From: JANRJY01 sp033763735
Lineage (GTDB): Bacteria > Bacteroidota > Bacteroidia > Cytophagales > UBA9547
Assembly: GCA_033763735.1 (NCBI GenBank)
Contig: JANRJY010000026.1
Location: forward strand, 62,001-126,000
DNA length: 64,000 nt
Direction of reading: 5' to 3'
Position 1 is the first letter of the stretch. Every line of letters begins with the position of its first letter. The notes beneath the pieces were generated by a model, which was not told the DNA's origin, ran no database searches, and was given only the letters and a program-made list of their open reading frames with translations. The position numbers and the translations under genes were made by a program. Positions 53,992 to 62,497 of this stretch are shown one piece after another.

Positions 53992-55266
53992 CTACCAATT
54001 GGTACTAAAAGGTACATTTTCAACTTTTATAAAACCTTGTTGTAAAGTGTTTTTGTTAAGATAATAAATGCTAACATTTGCAAAAGGAAATGCCATTTTT
54101 TTGCTGTCAAAATCCGATTTCAAAAAAATGTTTTGAATAGGGGCTTCAAAACTGAATAATCCGGTATTTGAAACTTGCAATTTTATCGAATCAACAATCA
54201 ATTGATTTTGCTTTGAAGAAATGATTACTTTTTGAATTTCAAATGGATATTTGAATTTGGAATACAGTCGAAGTTTAACTTTGGCTTTCGTTACGGAATT
54301 GGATTCACTTGATAGTGCTTCAATTTCAAATCCATTATCAATATTAATTTGTACTTTGTTGGCATTTGGGTCAATATTGAATGCAAATTGTGCGATCTCA
54401 CCGGCAACATCATATGAAATTGATGCCGAAGCATTATCAGTATATTTACACATATCACCTTTGTAACTCACTGTATACCTTTTATTTGTTGAGGAATACT
54501 TCAATTGTTCAGCACAATTGGATTTTAGTTGAGGCACCATAAATGTGCTTAACTTTTTGTTATTAGAAGTCAATTCGAAAATAAAACTTCCCATATTATT
54601 TTGAACTTCCACAAGTCTGATATTTTTAATCAATCCATTGACTTCTGTCAAAAGTTGATTGCACTTATCCCTCTGATCATTAACTGTTTGATTAATTATA
54701 AAATTCAAATCCTGTCGGGCTTTAGCAAAAGTTTCCAAGTATGTAGCGGTATCACAAGCAGCACGAGCCAATTTCATTTGTTTGTCAATCTTTTCATTAT
54801 TTTCGTCAAATTCTTGAATCAATTGATTTAGTGAGGCATTGCTAAACGGATATAGAATGTGATAGCCATATTTTTCTTTTTTTTCATTTTTGTCAAATAC
54901 GCGTTCCCAATAATAATCCTTTGCTTTAGATAGACTAATCCCTTGTAAATAAGGAATGTTTGCGGATTGTGACATCAAACTAAATTTGAATTTTTCATCA
55001 CTCCTACCATTTTGTTGGGTAATATTAATTTCTGTTTTGCTTTTAATATTGATTGCAACCGCATTGATGATTTGTTCTCTGATGTTTTGAAGACATTGTT
55101 TTTTTGCTTCTTCTATATCATTACCAGAACCATAAGTAATCAAAAAATTATTTTCGGCACCCCCAACCCATGCAGGTCGCTTACCGCTTTTTTCAATTAC
55201 CTTATATTGCTTTGATCCAGAGCAGGAAAACAATAATATAAGGGCGATAATTAAAAGTATTTTCAT
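53992..55266 (-). CDS. LPP20-like lipoprotein
   Basis: A 424-residue lipoprotein (signal MKILLIIALILLFSC, lipobox LFSC). Residues about 25-170 resemble the LPP20 group: RPAWVGGAENNFLITYGSGNDIEEAKKQCLQNIREQI. The remainder is beta-rich and unassigned. LPP20-type proteins are often outer-membrane lipoproteins of unknown role. The ATG at 55266 begins the signal peptide and is preferred to a TTG three codons ahead. It is convergent with the GH51 unit and divergent from the saccharopine-dehydrogenase-like gene. Confidence 0.72.
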   Translation of the reverse strand: MKILLIIALILLFSCSGSKQYKVIEKSGKRPAWVGGAENNFLITYGSGNDIEEAKKQCLQNIREQIINAVAINIKSKTEINITQQNGRSDEKFKFSLMSQSANIPYLQGISLSKAKDYYWERVFDKNEKKEKYGYHILYPFSNASLNQLIQEFDENNEKIDKQMKLARAACDTATYLETFAKARQDLNFIINQTVNDQRDKCNQLLTEVNGLIKNIRLVEVQNNMGSFIFELTSNNKKLSTFMVPQLKSNCAEQLKYSSTNKRYTVSYKGDMCKYTDNASASISYDVAGEIAQFAFNIDPNANKVQINIDNGFEIEALSSESNSVTKAKVKLRLYSKFKYPFEIQKVIISSKQNQLIVDSIKLQVSNTGLFSFEAPIQNIFLKSDFDSKKMAFPFANVSIYYLNKNTLQQGFIKVENVPFSTNW

Positions 55267-55390
55267 AAGATTCAAATATAATAAATTTTAAAAATAGGTT
55301 TGCGAATTAAGTTTTTGTTAAGTAATGATTGTTTAACGAATAATCCTTTATTTTAGCATCTTAATCCAATCCATTTACAATAAGATATTT

Positions 55391-56590
55391 ATGAGTAGAG
55401 TTTTAATTATAGGTGCAGGAGGTGTAGGTGCTGTAGTAGCACATAAGTGTGCACAAGCTTCAGATGTTTTTACTGAAATTTATTTGGCAAGTCGTACCAA
55501 ATCAAAATGCGACAAAATAGCCGCAGATATAGGTGGAAACAAAGTTAAAACCGCACAAGTTGATGCCGACAATACCAAAGAACTGGTAGCACTTATAAAA
55601 GAAATTAAACCTAAAATGATTATCAATGTGGCACTTCCTTATCAGGATTTGACTATTATGGATGCATGCCTCGAAACTGGTGTACATTATTTAGACACTG
55701 CCAATTATGAGCCTAAAGATGTCGCTAAATTTGAATACAAATGGCAGTGGGCATACAAAGAAAAATTCAAAAATGCCGGATTAATGGCTGTATTAGGCTG
55801 TGGTTTTGACCCTGGGGTTACCAATATTTTTACAAAATATGCCTCCGTGCATCATTTTGACAGTATTGAATATTTAGACATAGTTGATTGTAATGCCGGC
55901 AGCCACGGAAAAGCTTTTGCAACTAATTTTAATCCTGAAATCAACATTAGAGAAATCACGCAAAAAGGTAAATATTGGGAAAATGGGAAATGGATTGAAA
56001 TTGAACCTATGAGCATCCATCAGCCTGTAGATTACCCTCATATCGGACCAAAAGAATCTTATTTACTTTTTCACGAGGAATTAGAATCATTGACAAAAAA
56101 CTTTCCTTCGCTTAAAAGGGCTCGCTTTTGGATGACCTTCGGACAAGCATATCTTACCCATTTGGAAGTATTGCAAAATGTAGGCATGACTCGAATAGAT
56201 CCTGTAAAGTTTCAAGGAATTGACATTGTACCTCTTGAATTTTTGAAAGCAGTATTGCCTGACCCGGGAAGTTTGGGTGAAAATTATTCGGGTTGGACTT
56301 CTATAGGTTGCCAAATCAAAGGAACCAAAGATGGAAAACCTAAAACTTATTTTATTTACAATAATTGCGACCACGCAGCTTGTTATAAAGAAATTAAGGC
56401 CCAAGCAGTGTCATATACTACGGGAGTACCAGCCATGATTGGTGCAATGATGATGTTAACCGGTAAATGGCAAGGAACAGGTGTATTCAATGTGGAGGAA
56501 TTCAACCCTGATCCATTTTTGGAAGTATTAGGCAAATATGGTTTGCCTTGGCATGAAGAGATTAATGGAAAATTGGCATTTGAGTATTAG
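55391..56590 (+). CDS. Carboxynorspermidine synthase-like (saccharopine dehydrogenase family)
   Basis: A 399-residue NADP-binding enzyme of the saccharopine dehydrogenase fold. The N-terminal nucleotide loop is VLIIGAGGVGAVVAHKCAQ; LGCGFDPGVTNIF and YLDIVDCNAGSHGKAFATNFNPEINIREI are typical of carboxynorspermidine synthase, which condenses aspartate semialdehyde with a diamine to make (nor)spermidine. No partner decarboxylase (NspC) is in the window. A lysine 1-dehydrogenase-like role is the main alternative. Confidence 0.8.
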   Translation: MSRVLIIGAGGVGAVVAHKCAQASDVFTEIYLASRTKSKCDKIAADIGGNKVKTAQVDADNTKELVALIKEIKPKMIINVALPYQDLTIMDACLETGVHYLDTANYEPKDVAKFEYKWQWAYKEKFKNAGLMAVLGCGFDPGVTNIFTKYASVHHFDSIEYLDIVDCNAGSHGKAFATNFNPEINIREITQKGKYWENGKWIEIEPMSIHQPVDYPHIGPKESYLLFHEELESLTKNFPSLKRARFWMTFGQAYLTHLEVLQNVGMTRIDPVKFQGIDIVPLEFLKAVLPDPGSLGENYSGWTSIGCQIKGTKDGKPKTYFIYNNCDHAACYKEIKAQAVSYTTGVPAMIGAMMMLTGKWQGTGVFNVEEFNPDPFLEVLGKYGLPWHEEINGKLAFEY

Positions 56591-56656
56591 TAAAAGTTTA
56601 ACCAAAACGATTTAAAAAAAGATTATTTTTGATCTCTTTCAATTGCTTCTGAAATT

Positions 56657-57427
56657 TTAATGATTAGAATATATTCGGTTGGTAAGTGTCACAAATTCTT
56701 GCCAACTAAGTTCTTCCGCTCTTTGGTCAAATACCTTATCTTGAGTGAGTTCAGCAGGCAAATTCATCCCTTTGAATGCATTACGCATGGTTTTTCTTCG
56801 CATACTAAAAGCTTGCTTTACTACCTTACGAAACAACATTTCGTTACATCCGATGTCAGAATTTGCTTTGCGAGTGAGCCTTATTACCCCTGACTTGACT
56901 TTTGGTGGTGGGTCAAATACATGTTCAGAAACGGTAAAAAGATATTCGGTTTCGTACCAAGCTTGAGTAAAAATAGTGAGTATGCCATATTCTTTACTTC
57001 TTGGCTTGCCACACATCCGTTCCGCCACTTCCTTCTGGAGCATACAAACAACTTCTGCAACCAAATCCTTGTTATCCAATATCTTAAAAAATATTTGTGA
57101 TGAAATATTATATGGAAAATTACCAATAATACCTATTGGACTTCTAAATAATTCATTGATTTTCAACTCTAAAAAGTCTCCGTCTATCAAATTAAGGTTG
57201 GGGTATTTAATTTTCAAGAACTTAATGGACTCCTTATCAATTTCAGTACAAACCAGGTTAATTTTTTCGCTTTTCACTAAAAAATCCGTTAACACACCGG
57301 TACCAGGCCCAATTTCAAGAACTGTTTTATACCCATTATGATATGTTAATCCATTTACAATATCTTCTGCAATTGTAAGGTCGCGAAGAAAATGTTGACC
57401 AAGGTGTTTTTTTGGGGTTACGTACAT
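56657..57427 (-). CDS. rsmA: 16S rRNA (adenine1518/1519-N6)-dimethyltransferase
   Basis: A 256-residue KsgA/RsmA methyltransferase acting on two adenines of the 3' hairpin of 16S rRNA during 30S assembly. Visible: LGQHFLRD, the SAM motif VLEIGPGTGVLTDF, and the catalytic motif GNFPYNISS (N-F/L-P-Y). Length is normal. It lies three bases downstream of a 70-residue gene and a HicB-like gene, and so may be transcribed with them, an unusual arrangement. Confidence 0.95.
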   Translation of the reverse strand: MYVTPKKHLGQHFLRDLTIAEDIVNGLTYHNGYKTVLEIGPGTGVLTDFLVKSEKINLVCTEIDKESIKFLKIKYPNLNLIDGDFLELKINELFRSPIGIIGNFPYNISSQIFFKILDNKDLVAEVVCMLQKEVAERMCGKPRSKEYGILTIFTQAWYETEYLFTVSEHVFDPPPKVKSGVIRLTRKANSDIGCNEMLFRKVVKQAFSMRRKTMRNAFKGMNLPAELTQDKVFDQRAEELSWQEFVTLTNRIYSNH

Positions 57428-57430
57428 TAT

Positions 57431-57643
57431 TTAATTTGCAAAAACAATAAATTCATCAATATCTAATTCGGCTCTTTCTAAACCTTGAGAGATCTCAAAA
57501 AATGTTACTGTTTCTAATACCGATACGAAAATAATAATATTTCCTTTCCGCCAAATGCCATTTTCTATTGTAAAAGGCTCAAATTTAAAACCATTTTTTT
57601 CCAAAAAAGAAGTGTAAATTGCTAATGAATAAAACTCCTTCAT
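57431..57643 (-). CDS. Small protein, possible toxin-like partner of HicB-like gene
   Basis: A 70-residue protein of no clear family. It reads YTSFLEKNGFKFEPFTIENGIWRKGNIIIFVSVLETVTFFE in the N-terminal two-thirds, whose FLEKNGF-x-charged pattern loosely recalls HicA (LxxxGF...), but the HicA catalytic His motif is missing. It ends in an acidic tail. Its place between a HicB-like gene and rsmA, with gaps of 6 and 3 bases, suggests a two-gene module. A toxin role is a guess. Confidence 0.45.
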   Translation of the reverse strand: MKEFYSLAIYTSFLEKNGFKFEPFTIENGIWRKGNIIIFVSVLETVTFFEISQGLERAELDIDEFIVFAN

Positions 57644-57649
57644 TAGTTA

Positions 57650-57991
57650 TTATGCTGCAATTGGCAAAGCAAACTCTATTTTTTGCATATTAAATTTGCT
57701 GTAAAGAAACTCAACAGGAATGGTAACCGTTTCAGGTGGATTGAGATTTTTCCAACCTAAACGTTCAAGTTCACTTTGTAACGTTTGCTCATTTATTGAT
57801 ATTACCTCAAAATATTTCTTTAGAATATTTTTCATTTGAATCAATGCATCTTCTTCGGACAATATTGATTTCGAAGTAATTTTAAGTGAAGGGACAAAAC
57901 CAATATAAAAATCATCTTTCTTATATACATTACAATTAATGAATATATTTAGATAATTATTTTGTATTAATATTTGATCTCTCTTTTTCAT
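57650..57991 (-). CDS. HicB-like small protein
   Basis: A 113-residue protein. Residues about 15-65 (NVYKKDDFYIGFVPSLKITSKSILSEEDALIQMKNILKKYFE) follow the HicB-type pattern of a bent beta-sheet with (Y/F)xxxxPSL and an S-x-E-E-A helix. The C-terminal half, LERLGWKNLNPPETVTIPVEFL, has no helix-turn-helix I can recognise. It is preceded by a TAACTTTG -7 box and followed by a small gene and rsmA. HicB antitoxins pair with HicA toxins, but the partner here is not a clear HicA. Confidence 0.5.
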   Translation of the reverse strand: MKKRDQILIQNNYLNIFINCNVYKKDDFYIGFVPSLKITSKSILSEEDALIQMKNILKKYFEVISINEQTLQSELERLGWKNLNPPETVTIPVEFLYSKFNMQKIEFALPIAA

Positions 57992-58013
57992 TTTATCCAG
58001 AATGTGAATTATA

Positions 58014-58021
58014 CAAAGTTA
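58014..58021 (-). promoter_or_regulatory. -7 promoter box for the HicB-like/rsmA operon
   Basis: Reads TAACTTTG on the minus strand, matching TAnnTTTG, 23 bases before the ATG at 57991. Divergent from the flippase promoter. Confidence 0.45.
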
Positions 58022-58137
58022 AATAAATAATATTTGAGAAATTAGAGATATTTTATCCCTTGCTGATTGGTTCAAAAACTCAAACACATTTTAATTTTTA
58101 CATAAAAATAAAATTTACAAAACTTCAAGGGTTTAGC

Positions 58138-58145
58138 TATTTTTG
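58138..58145 (+). promoter_or_regulatory. -7 promoter box giving a near-leaderless flippase mRNA
   Basis: TATTTTTG matches TAnnTTTG and ends six bases before the flippase ATG at 58152. With the normal spacing the transcript starts at or next to the start codon. Confidence 0.5.
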
Positions 58146-58151
58146 TGATAC

Positions 58152-59483
58152 ATGAATGCCTTAGAGCGACTGCTAACCAAGCATATTTTTAAACGAATTA
58201 CCGGACGCGATGATTTACACTTGATATTTGCTAACATTGGATGGCAGTCCTTTGACCAATTATTCAGAATGGGTGTTGGACTTTTGGTGGGTTTTAGAGT
58301 AACCAAATATTTAGGTCCGGAGCAAAATGGGATTTTTTATTTGGTTATCACCTTAAGTATGTTGATTGCCCCCATTGCTAACGCAGGCATAGATGCAATT
58401 CTATCAAGAGATCTGGCAAACAAAAATGAAAACAAGGGCAAATTACTTGGTACTGCTTTAATAATGAAAATGTTGTATAGCATTGCCTCATATACAGCTT
58501 TAAGTATTTATGCCTATTTTTCATATGGAAATACCCCTTTGATATTTACAGCAATTCTTATCGTTTCACTCAACCTATTTTCAAATAATATTATCCTGAT
58601 TTTTGATCAATATTTTCAATCAATCATAAAATCGAAATATACGGTATATGCAAAAACAACCGTTTTTGCCATTTTTGTTATTTTAAAGTTGTACTTTGTT
58701 TTTATACAAGCGCCTTTACTATGGTTTGTATCACTTTTTGTTCTTGAAAGTGTTGCATCTGCTATTGGAGTAGGTGTTTTATATTTGTTTCAAACTAATA
58801 GAACGAGCCATTGGAGCTTTGATATCGAAGTATTCAAATCATATTTTACAAATGGATATTTATTGATTTTTCAAGGTTTGTTATTAGGCATTCAAAGTTA
58901 CATTGACCAAGTGATGTTGGCTGAGTTTATTAATTTTAAAGAACTGGGATGGTATAGTGTAGCATACAGGTTTGTAACGGTATTTTCGTTTTTATCTATA
59001 TCCATATGTGGTTCACTTACAACAACTTTGGCTCAGGCAAAAATAAATTCTACAGAGTTGTTTCATAAAAAAATGCAAAACCTGTATCGAACTATGTTTT
59101 TATTGTTTGCCTTTATTTTTATACTAATAACAGCAAGTAATGGTATTATAATTGACATGTTTTTGGGCGAAAAATTCGAACCTTGCAAACATTTAATATT
59201 ATTAATGGCAGGGCGATTGTTTTTTACACACTTTGGCTTGGCCCGCTCACAATATATCACCAATACCAATCAGTTTTCTTTTTTAATGATTACTACACTT
59301 ACCGGAACTATTTCTTCAATTGCACTTAACTATGCTTTGATACCAATACTGGGAGTCAATGGAGCAATTGTTTCTTTTTATGTATCGTACTTTATCTCTA
59401 CTTTCGCAATTGATATTTTTCATCCAACGATGCGCACTAATTTACAGCTCATGGTTAATGGATGTATGTTTTGGAAAAAATGA
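58152..59483 (+). CDS. Polysaccharide flippase (Wzx/MATE-like)
   Basis: A 443-residue polytopic protein with about 12 membrane segments of the oligosaccharide-flippase family, which moves lipid-linked glycans across the inner membrane. The N-terminus (FKRITGRDDLHLIFANIGWQSFDQLFRMGVGLLVGFRVTKYLGPEQNG) is typical. It is the first gene of a four-gene glycan cassette; its stop overlaps the next start as ATGA. Substrate cannot be told, but a fucose-transferase-like gene downstream suggests a fucosylated surface glycan. Confidence 0.88.
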   Translation: MNALERLLTKHIFKRITGRDDLHLIFANIGWQSFDQLFRMGVGLLVGFRVTKYLGPEQNGIFYLVITLSMLIAPIANAGIDAILSRDLANKNENKGKLLGTALIMKMLYSIASYTALSIYAYFSYGNTPLIFTAILIVSLNLFSNNIILIFDQYFQSIIKSKYTVYAKTTVFAIFVILKLYFVFIQAPLLWFVSLFVLESVASAIGVGVLYLFQTNRTSHWSFDIEVFKSYFTNGYLLIFQGLLLGIQSYIDQVMLAEFINFKELGWYSVAYRFVTVFSFLSISICGSLTTTLAQAKINSTELFHKKMQNLYRTMFLLFAFIFILITASNGIIIDMFLGEKFEPCKHLILLMAGRLFFTHFGLARSQYITNTNQFSFLMITTLTGTISSIALNYALIPILGVNGAIVSFYVSYFISTFAIDIFHPTMRTNLQLMVNGCMFWKK

Positions 59484-60238
59484 AGCTAAAAACTGTATTT
59501 CGATTTATTACCTCTTTTGCAATACTCAATTTTCAATTTGAGCGAACTATTTTTAAAATTATTCCAAGATACTTTTCATTAATGGTTGATTACTTAAAAT
59601 TTATACGAAAGGGAACTAATGCTTCAATTAATTATGCTGAAACTTCTATTTTACCAGAATTATTCGACAAAACAAGCACCACTCCAATAGAACCCATTTA
59701 TTTTTACCAGAGTTCCTGGCTTGCTGAAATGCTTGCCAAAACTAAACCAAAAATGCATTATGATGTTGGATCTTCGGTGAATGCACTAGGCGTTACTTCA
59801 CAATTTGTACCAATTACCATGATTGATATTCGCCCACCTGAAGTGCAATTACCTGAATTACAATTCATTAAAGGTTCGATTATTGAATTGCCATTTGCAA
59901 ACAATTCAATCGAAAGTTTATCATCGATTTGTGTAATAGAACATATAGGATTAGGTAGATATGGCGACCCGATTGACCCGTTTGGGAGCGAAAAAGCAGC
60001 AAAAGAATTATCAAGAGTATTGGCTGAAAAAGGCAATTTGTACATTACAGTACCCGTTTTCAAAATCAATAAATTGTATTACAATGCACACAGAGCATTT
60101 ACCAGACAAGGGGTATTGGATATTTTTAAAGGACTAACACTAGTTGAAGAGCGTTATCAATATGGTAATGCTACCTTTAGTAATTATGACCCTGATAAAG
60201 GTTTTGGAACGGGTTATTTTTATTTTACCAAAATATGA
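59480..60238 (+). CDS. DUF268-type SAM-dependent methyltransferase
   Basis: A 252-residue protein of the DUF268 methyltransferase-like family. The Rossmann site is MHYDVGSSVNALGVTSQF, followed by ITMIDIRPP and, later, SLSSICVIEHIGLGRYGDPIDPFGS, typical of class I methyltransferases that act on sugars. The N-terminal 70 residues include basic and hydrophobic helices that may dock at the membrane. An in-frame ATG at 59462 exists, but the ATGA overlap with the flippase makes 59480 the likely start. Its stop overlaps the GT11-like gene by four bases. Confidence 0.8.
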   Translation: MKLKTVFRFITSFAILNFQFERTIFKIIPRYFSLMVDYLKFIRKGTNASINYAETSILPELFDKTSTTPIEPIYFYQSSWLAEMLAKTKPKMHYDVGSSVNALGVTSQFVPITMIDIRPPEVQLPELQFIKGSIIELPFANNSIESLSSICVIEHIGLGRYGDPIDPFGSEKAAKELSRVLAEKGNLYITVPVFKINKLYYNAHRAFTRQGVLDIFKGLTLVEERYQYGNATFSNYDPDKGFGTGYFYFTKI

Positions 60239-61206
60239 ATAATAGGAAAATTATAATTTACTGGAATGGTGGTGGAAGACTTGGAAATCAACTAATTACA
60301 CATGCACATTTATTGGCTTTTATTTTAGAATATCCAAATCAATTCCTATTGATAAATACTAAATTTTGGTATTTCAATGATTTGTTTCCGTTTAGTCATA
60401 TTTACCCTAAACCAAATGCTGTCTATTTAAAAACACTTGATTTTCTTTTAAAAATTTGTCAATTATTCCCTCGTAAAATATTTAGATTTTTTACGGATAT
60501 TATTAAAATGATAAGTTTTAAAAGGTCTAATATCAATATTATTAAGATAAAAAATGATAATGACTCAATTAAACTAACGCCTAAAATATTTGAATCAGAT
60601 AATACATTTTTAGAAGGATTTAGATTTAGAAACTGGAATTTACTACATAAACATAAAAGTCAAATATTGGCTAAAATACAACCTAACCAAAAATTCAAAT
60701 TGATTAGCACCAATTTTATTAACAAATTACACCTGAAATCTAATTTTATCATTGGTGTGTACATCCGACAACAAGATTACAAGGTATGGCTAAATGGCAA
60801 ATACCATTTTGAACTCACAACTTATATAAAGTGGATTAATGAATGTGAAAAAGTATTTGAATCGGAAAATCCTTTATTTATTATTGTTGGTGATGATGCT
60901 GAAGTTTGTATTCAAGTAAAAAATGAAGTAAAAAATGTAGCAATTTCAAATGGGGACCCACTAGGAAAGGAAAACTATGTCGTTAACATGATAAACTTAT
61001 CCAAATGCAATTTAATTATTACGCCTCCAAGTACATTTTCAGGTTGGGCATCTTTTATGAATAACACCCCAATGATTATTCTTAAATCAGAAAACCAAAT
61101 AATACAGAAAGAAGACATTGTTTATAACTCCATATTTGATTTGCATGCATTCGATGAGTTTACAGATGAAGTGTTTCAATCACAAAAAACTACTTTGATG
61201 CTATAA
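60235..61206 (+). CDS. GT11-like alpha-1,2-fucosyltransferase-family protein
   Basis: A 323-residue glycosyltransferase of the GT11/O-fucosyltransferase type. Motif I is GGGRLGNQLITHAHLLAF (a G-x-LGNQ loop), motif II is FIIGVYIRQQDYKVW with the IRxxDY pattern for GDP-fucose binding, and a late IITPPSTFSGWASFM matches the family's TxSTFSWWA site. The donor GDP-fucose is inferred from these; no GDP-fucose synthesis genes are in the window. It is the third gene of the cassette. Confidence 0.78.
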   Translation: MNNRKIIIYWNGGGRLGNQLITHAHLLAFILEYPNQFLLINTKFWYFNDLFPFSHIYPKPNAVYLKTLDFLLKICQLFPRKIFRFFTDIIKMISFKRSNINIIKIKNDNDSIKLTPKIFESDNTFLEGFRFRNWNLLHKHKSQILAKIQPNQKFKLISTNFINKLHLKSNFIIGVYIRQQDYKVWLNGKYHFELTTYIKWINECEKVFESENPLFIIVGDDAEVCIQVKNEVKNVAISNGDPLGKENYVVNMINLSKCNLIITPPSTFSGWASFMNNTPMIILKSENQIIQKEDIVYNSIFDLHAFDEFTDEVFQSQKTTLML

Positions 61207-61207
61207 T

Positions 61208-62017
61208 ATGAGATCCATTCTTTCAATTATTTATGTGCTTTTAGATAAAGTATATTCCGCAATTCTTATTAGGAAAAGTCTATATAACTTCAATAAATTT
61301 TTTTATAAATTATTTCTTAAAGGCATGGGAATCAACAATTTCCAAAATGAATATATAAGCGGTGAAAAATATTATATCAAAAAATATATTAGTCCTCTTA
61401 ACAGTCCAATTGTTTTTGACGTTGGTGCCAATGTAGGTGATTTTACGAGTTTAATATTGAAAAGCAACAACAGTTCAATTTGTTATTTGTTTGAACCTCA
61501 CCCGGTTACTTTTAAAACTTTGGATGCTAAATTCAATCAAAGCAATGTATTTAAGTATAATATAGGAATGGGAAAACAAGCCGATACTTTACAAATATTT
61601 GATTATGAAGGTACTAATAATGAACATGCTTCCATGATTCAAGAAGTGATAACGCAATTTCATAAAGAATCCTCTATTTCTCATTCTGTTAAAATTACGA
61701 CCATAGACGATTTTTGCACTGCCAACAATATCCAAAAAATTGATTTGTTAAAGATTGATACTGAAGGATTTGAATACAATGTATTGCTAGGTGCAACCGA
61801 AATGCTAAACCAAAACAAAATTAAATTTATCCATTTCGAATTTAATGCTATGAATGTGTATGCCGGTGTATTTTTCAAGCGCTTTTATGACTTACTGAGT
61901 GCTAATTATTTGATATACAGACTGATGCCTGATGGGTTACTACCCATTATTAAGTACGAACCTGTATTACATGAGATTTTTTCGTTTCAGAATATTTTGG
62001 CTGTTTCTAAAAAATAA
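61208..62017 (+). CDS. FkbM family methyltransferase
   Basis: A 269-residue SAM-dependent methyltransferase. The cofactor loop is VFDVGANVGDFTSLIL, CYLFEPHPVTFKTL follows, and IDLLKIDTEGFEYNVLLGA is the FkbM signature. FkbM proteins O-methylate sugars of lipopolysaccharides, exopolysaccharides and glycoproteins. It starts one base after the GT11-like stop, the last gene of the cassette, and is convergent with rnhA with only two bases between them. Confidence 0.88.
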   Translation: MRSILSIIYVLLDKVYSAILIRKSLYNFNKFFYKLFLKGMGINNFQNEYISGEKYYIKKYISPLNSPIVFDVGANVGDFTSLILKSNNSSICYLFEPHPVTFKTLDAKFNQSNVFKYNIGMGKQADTLQIFDYEGTNNEHASMIQEVITQFHKESSISHSVKITTIDDFCTANNIQKIDLLKIDTEGFEYNVLLGATEMLNQNKIKFIHFEFNAMNVYAGVFFKRFYDLLSANYLIYRLMPDGLLPIIKYEPVLHEIFSFQNILAVSKK

Positions 62018-62019
62018 TT

Positions 62020-62478
62020 TCAAGATAAACCATTTTCATACCCCGAGTCAATAAGCAATTTCGGATTTTGAATACTTTTTACTGCCAGTTGATCGCATCG
62101 TTCGTTTTCAGCATGCCCTGCATGTCCTTTAATCCATTTGAAAGTGACTTTTTGTTTGCGATAAACTTTTAAAAATTGCATCCATAAGTCGGCATTGGCT
62201 TTGTCTTTGAAGTTTTTCTTTTCCCAACCCAATACCCATTTATTATTTACAGCATTAACCACATAAGCAGAATCAGAAACCACCAATACATCCATCCCCT
62301 CCTTTGTTAATGCTTCAAGTCCTTTAATTACTGCCATTAATTCCATACGGTTGTTGGTAGTAAGCCGGAAGCCTTCACTCAACTCTTTTTCATGCTTTCC
62401 ATAACGCAAAATGGCGCCATATCCACCCGGACCCGGGTTACCGGAACAAGCTCCATCAGTAAATAATTCTATTATCAC
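62020..62478 (-). CDS. rnhA: Ribonuclease HI
   Basis: A 152-residue RNase HI that cuts the RNA strand of RNA-DNA hybrids. The catalytic acidic residues are present: Asp8 in LFTDGACSGNPGPGG, Glu in TTNNRMELMAVIKGLEAL, Asp in VVSDSAYVVNAVNN, and a final Asp in ERCDQLAV; the active-site His is in KGHAGHAENE. Length and motifs are typical. It lies 19 bases after the RluB-type gene. Confidence 0.95.
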   Translation of the reverse strand: MIIELFTDGACSGNPGPGGYGAILRYGKHEKELSEGFRLTTNNRMELMAVIKGLEALTKEGMDVLVVSDSAYVVNAVNNKWVLGWEKKNFKDKANADLWMQFLKVYRKQKVTFKWIKGHAGHAENERCDQLAVKSIQNPKLLIDSGYENGLS

Positions 62479-62497
62479 AAAAATCCTCGATTGATTA

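Noticed and set aside
56884..57341. Several frames on both strands across rsmA
   Set aside because: They are shadows of rsmA, which has all its methyltransferase motifs.
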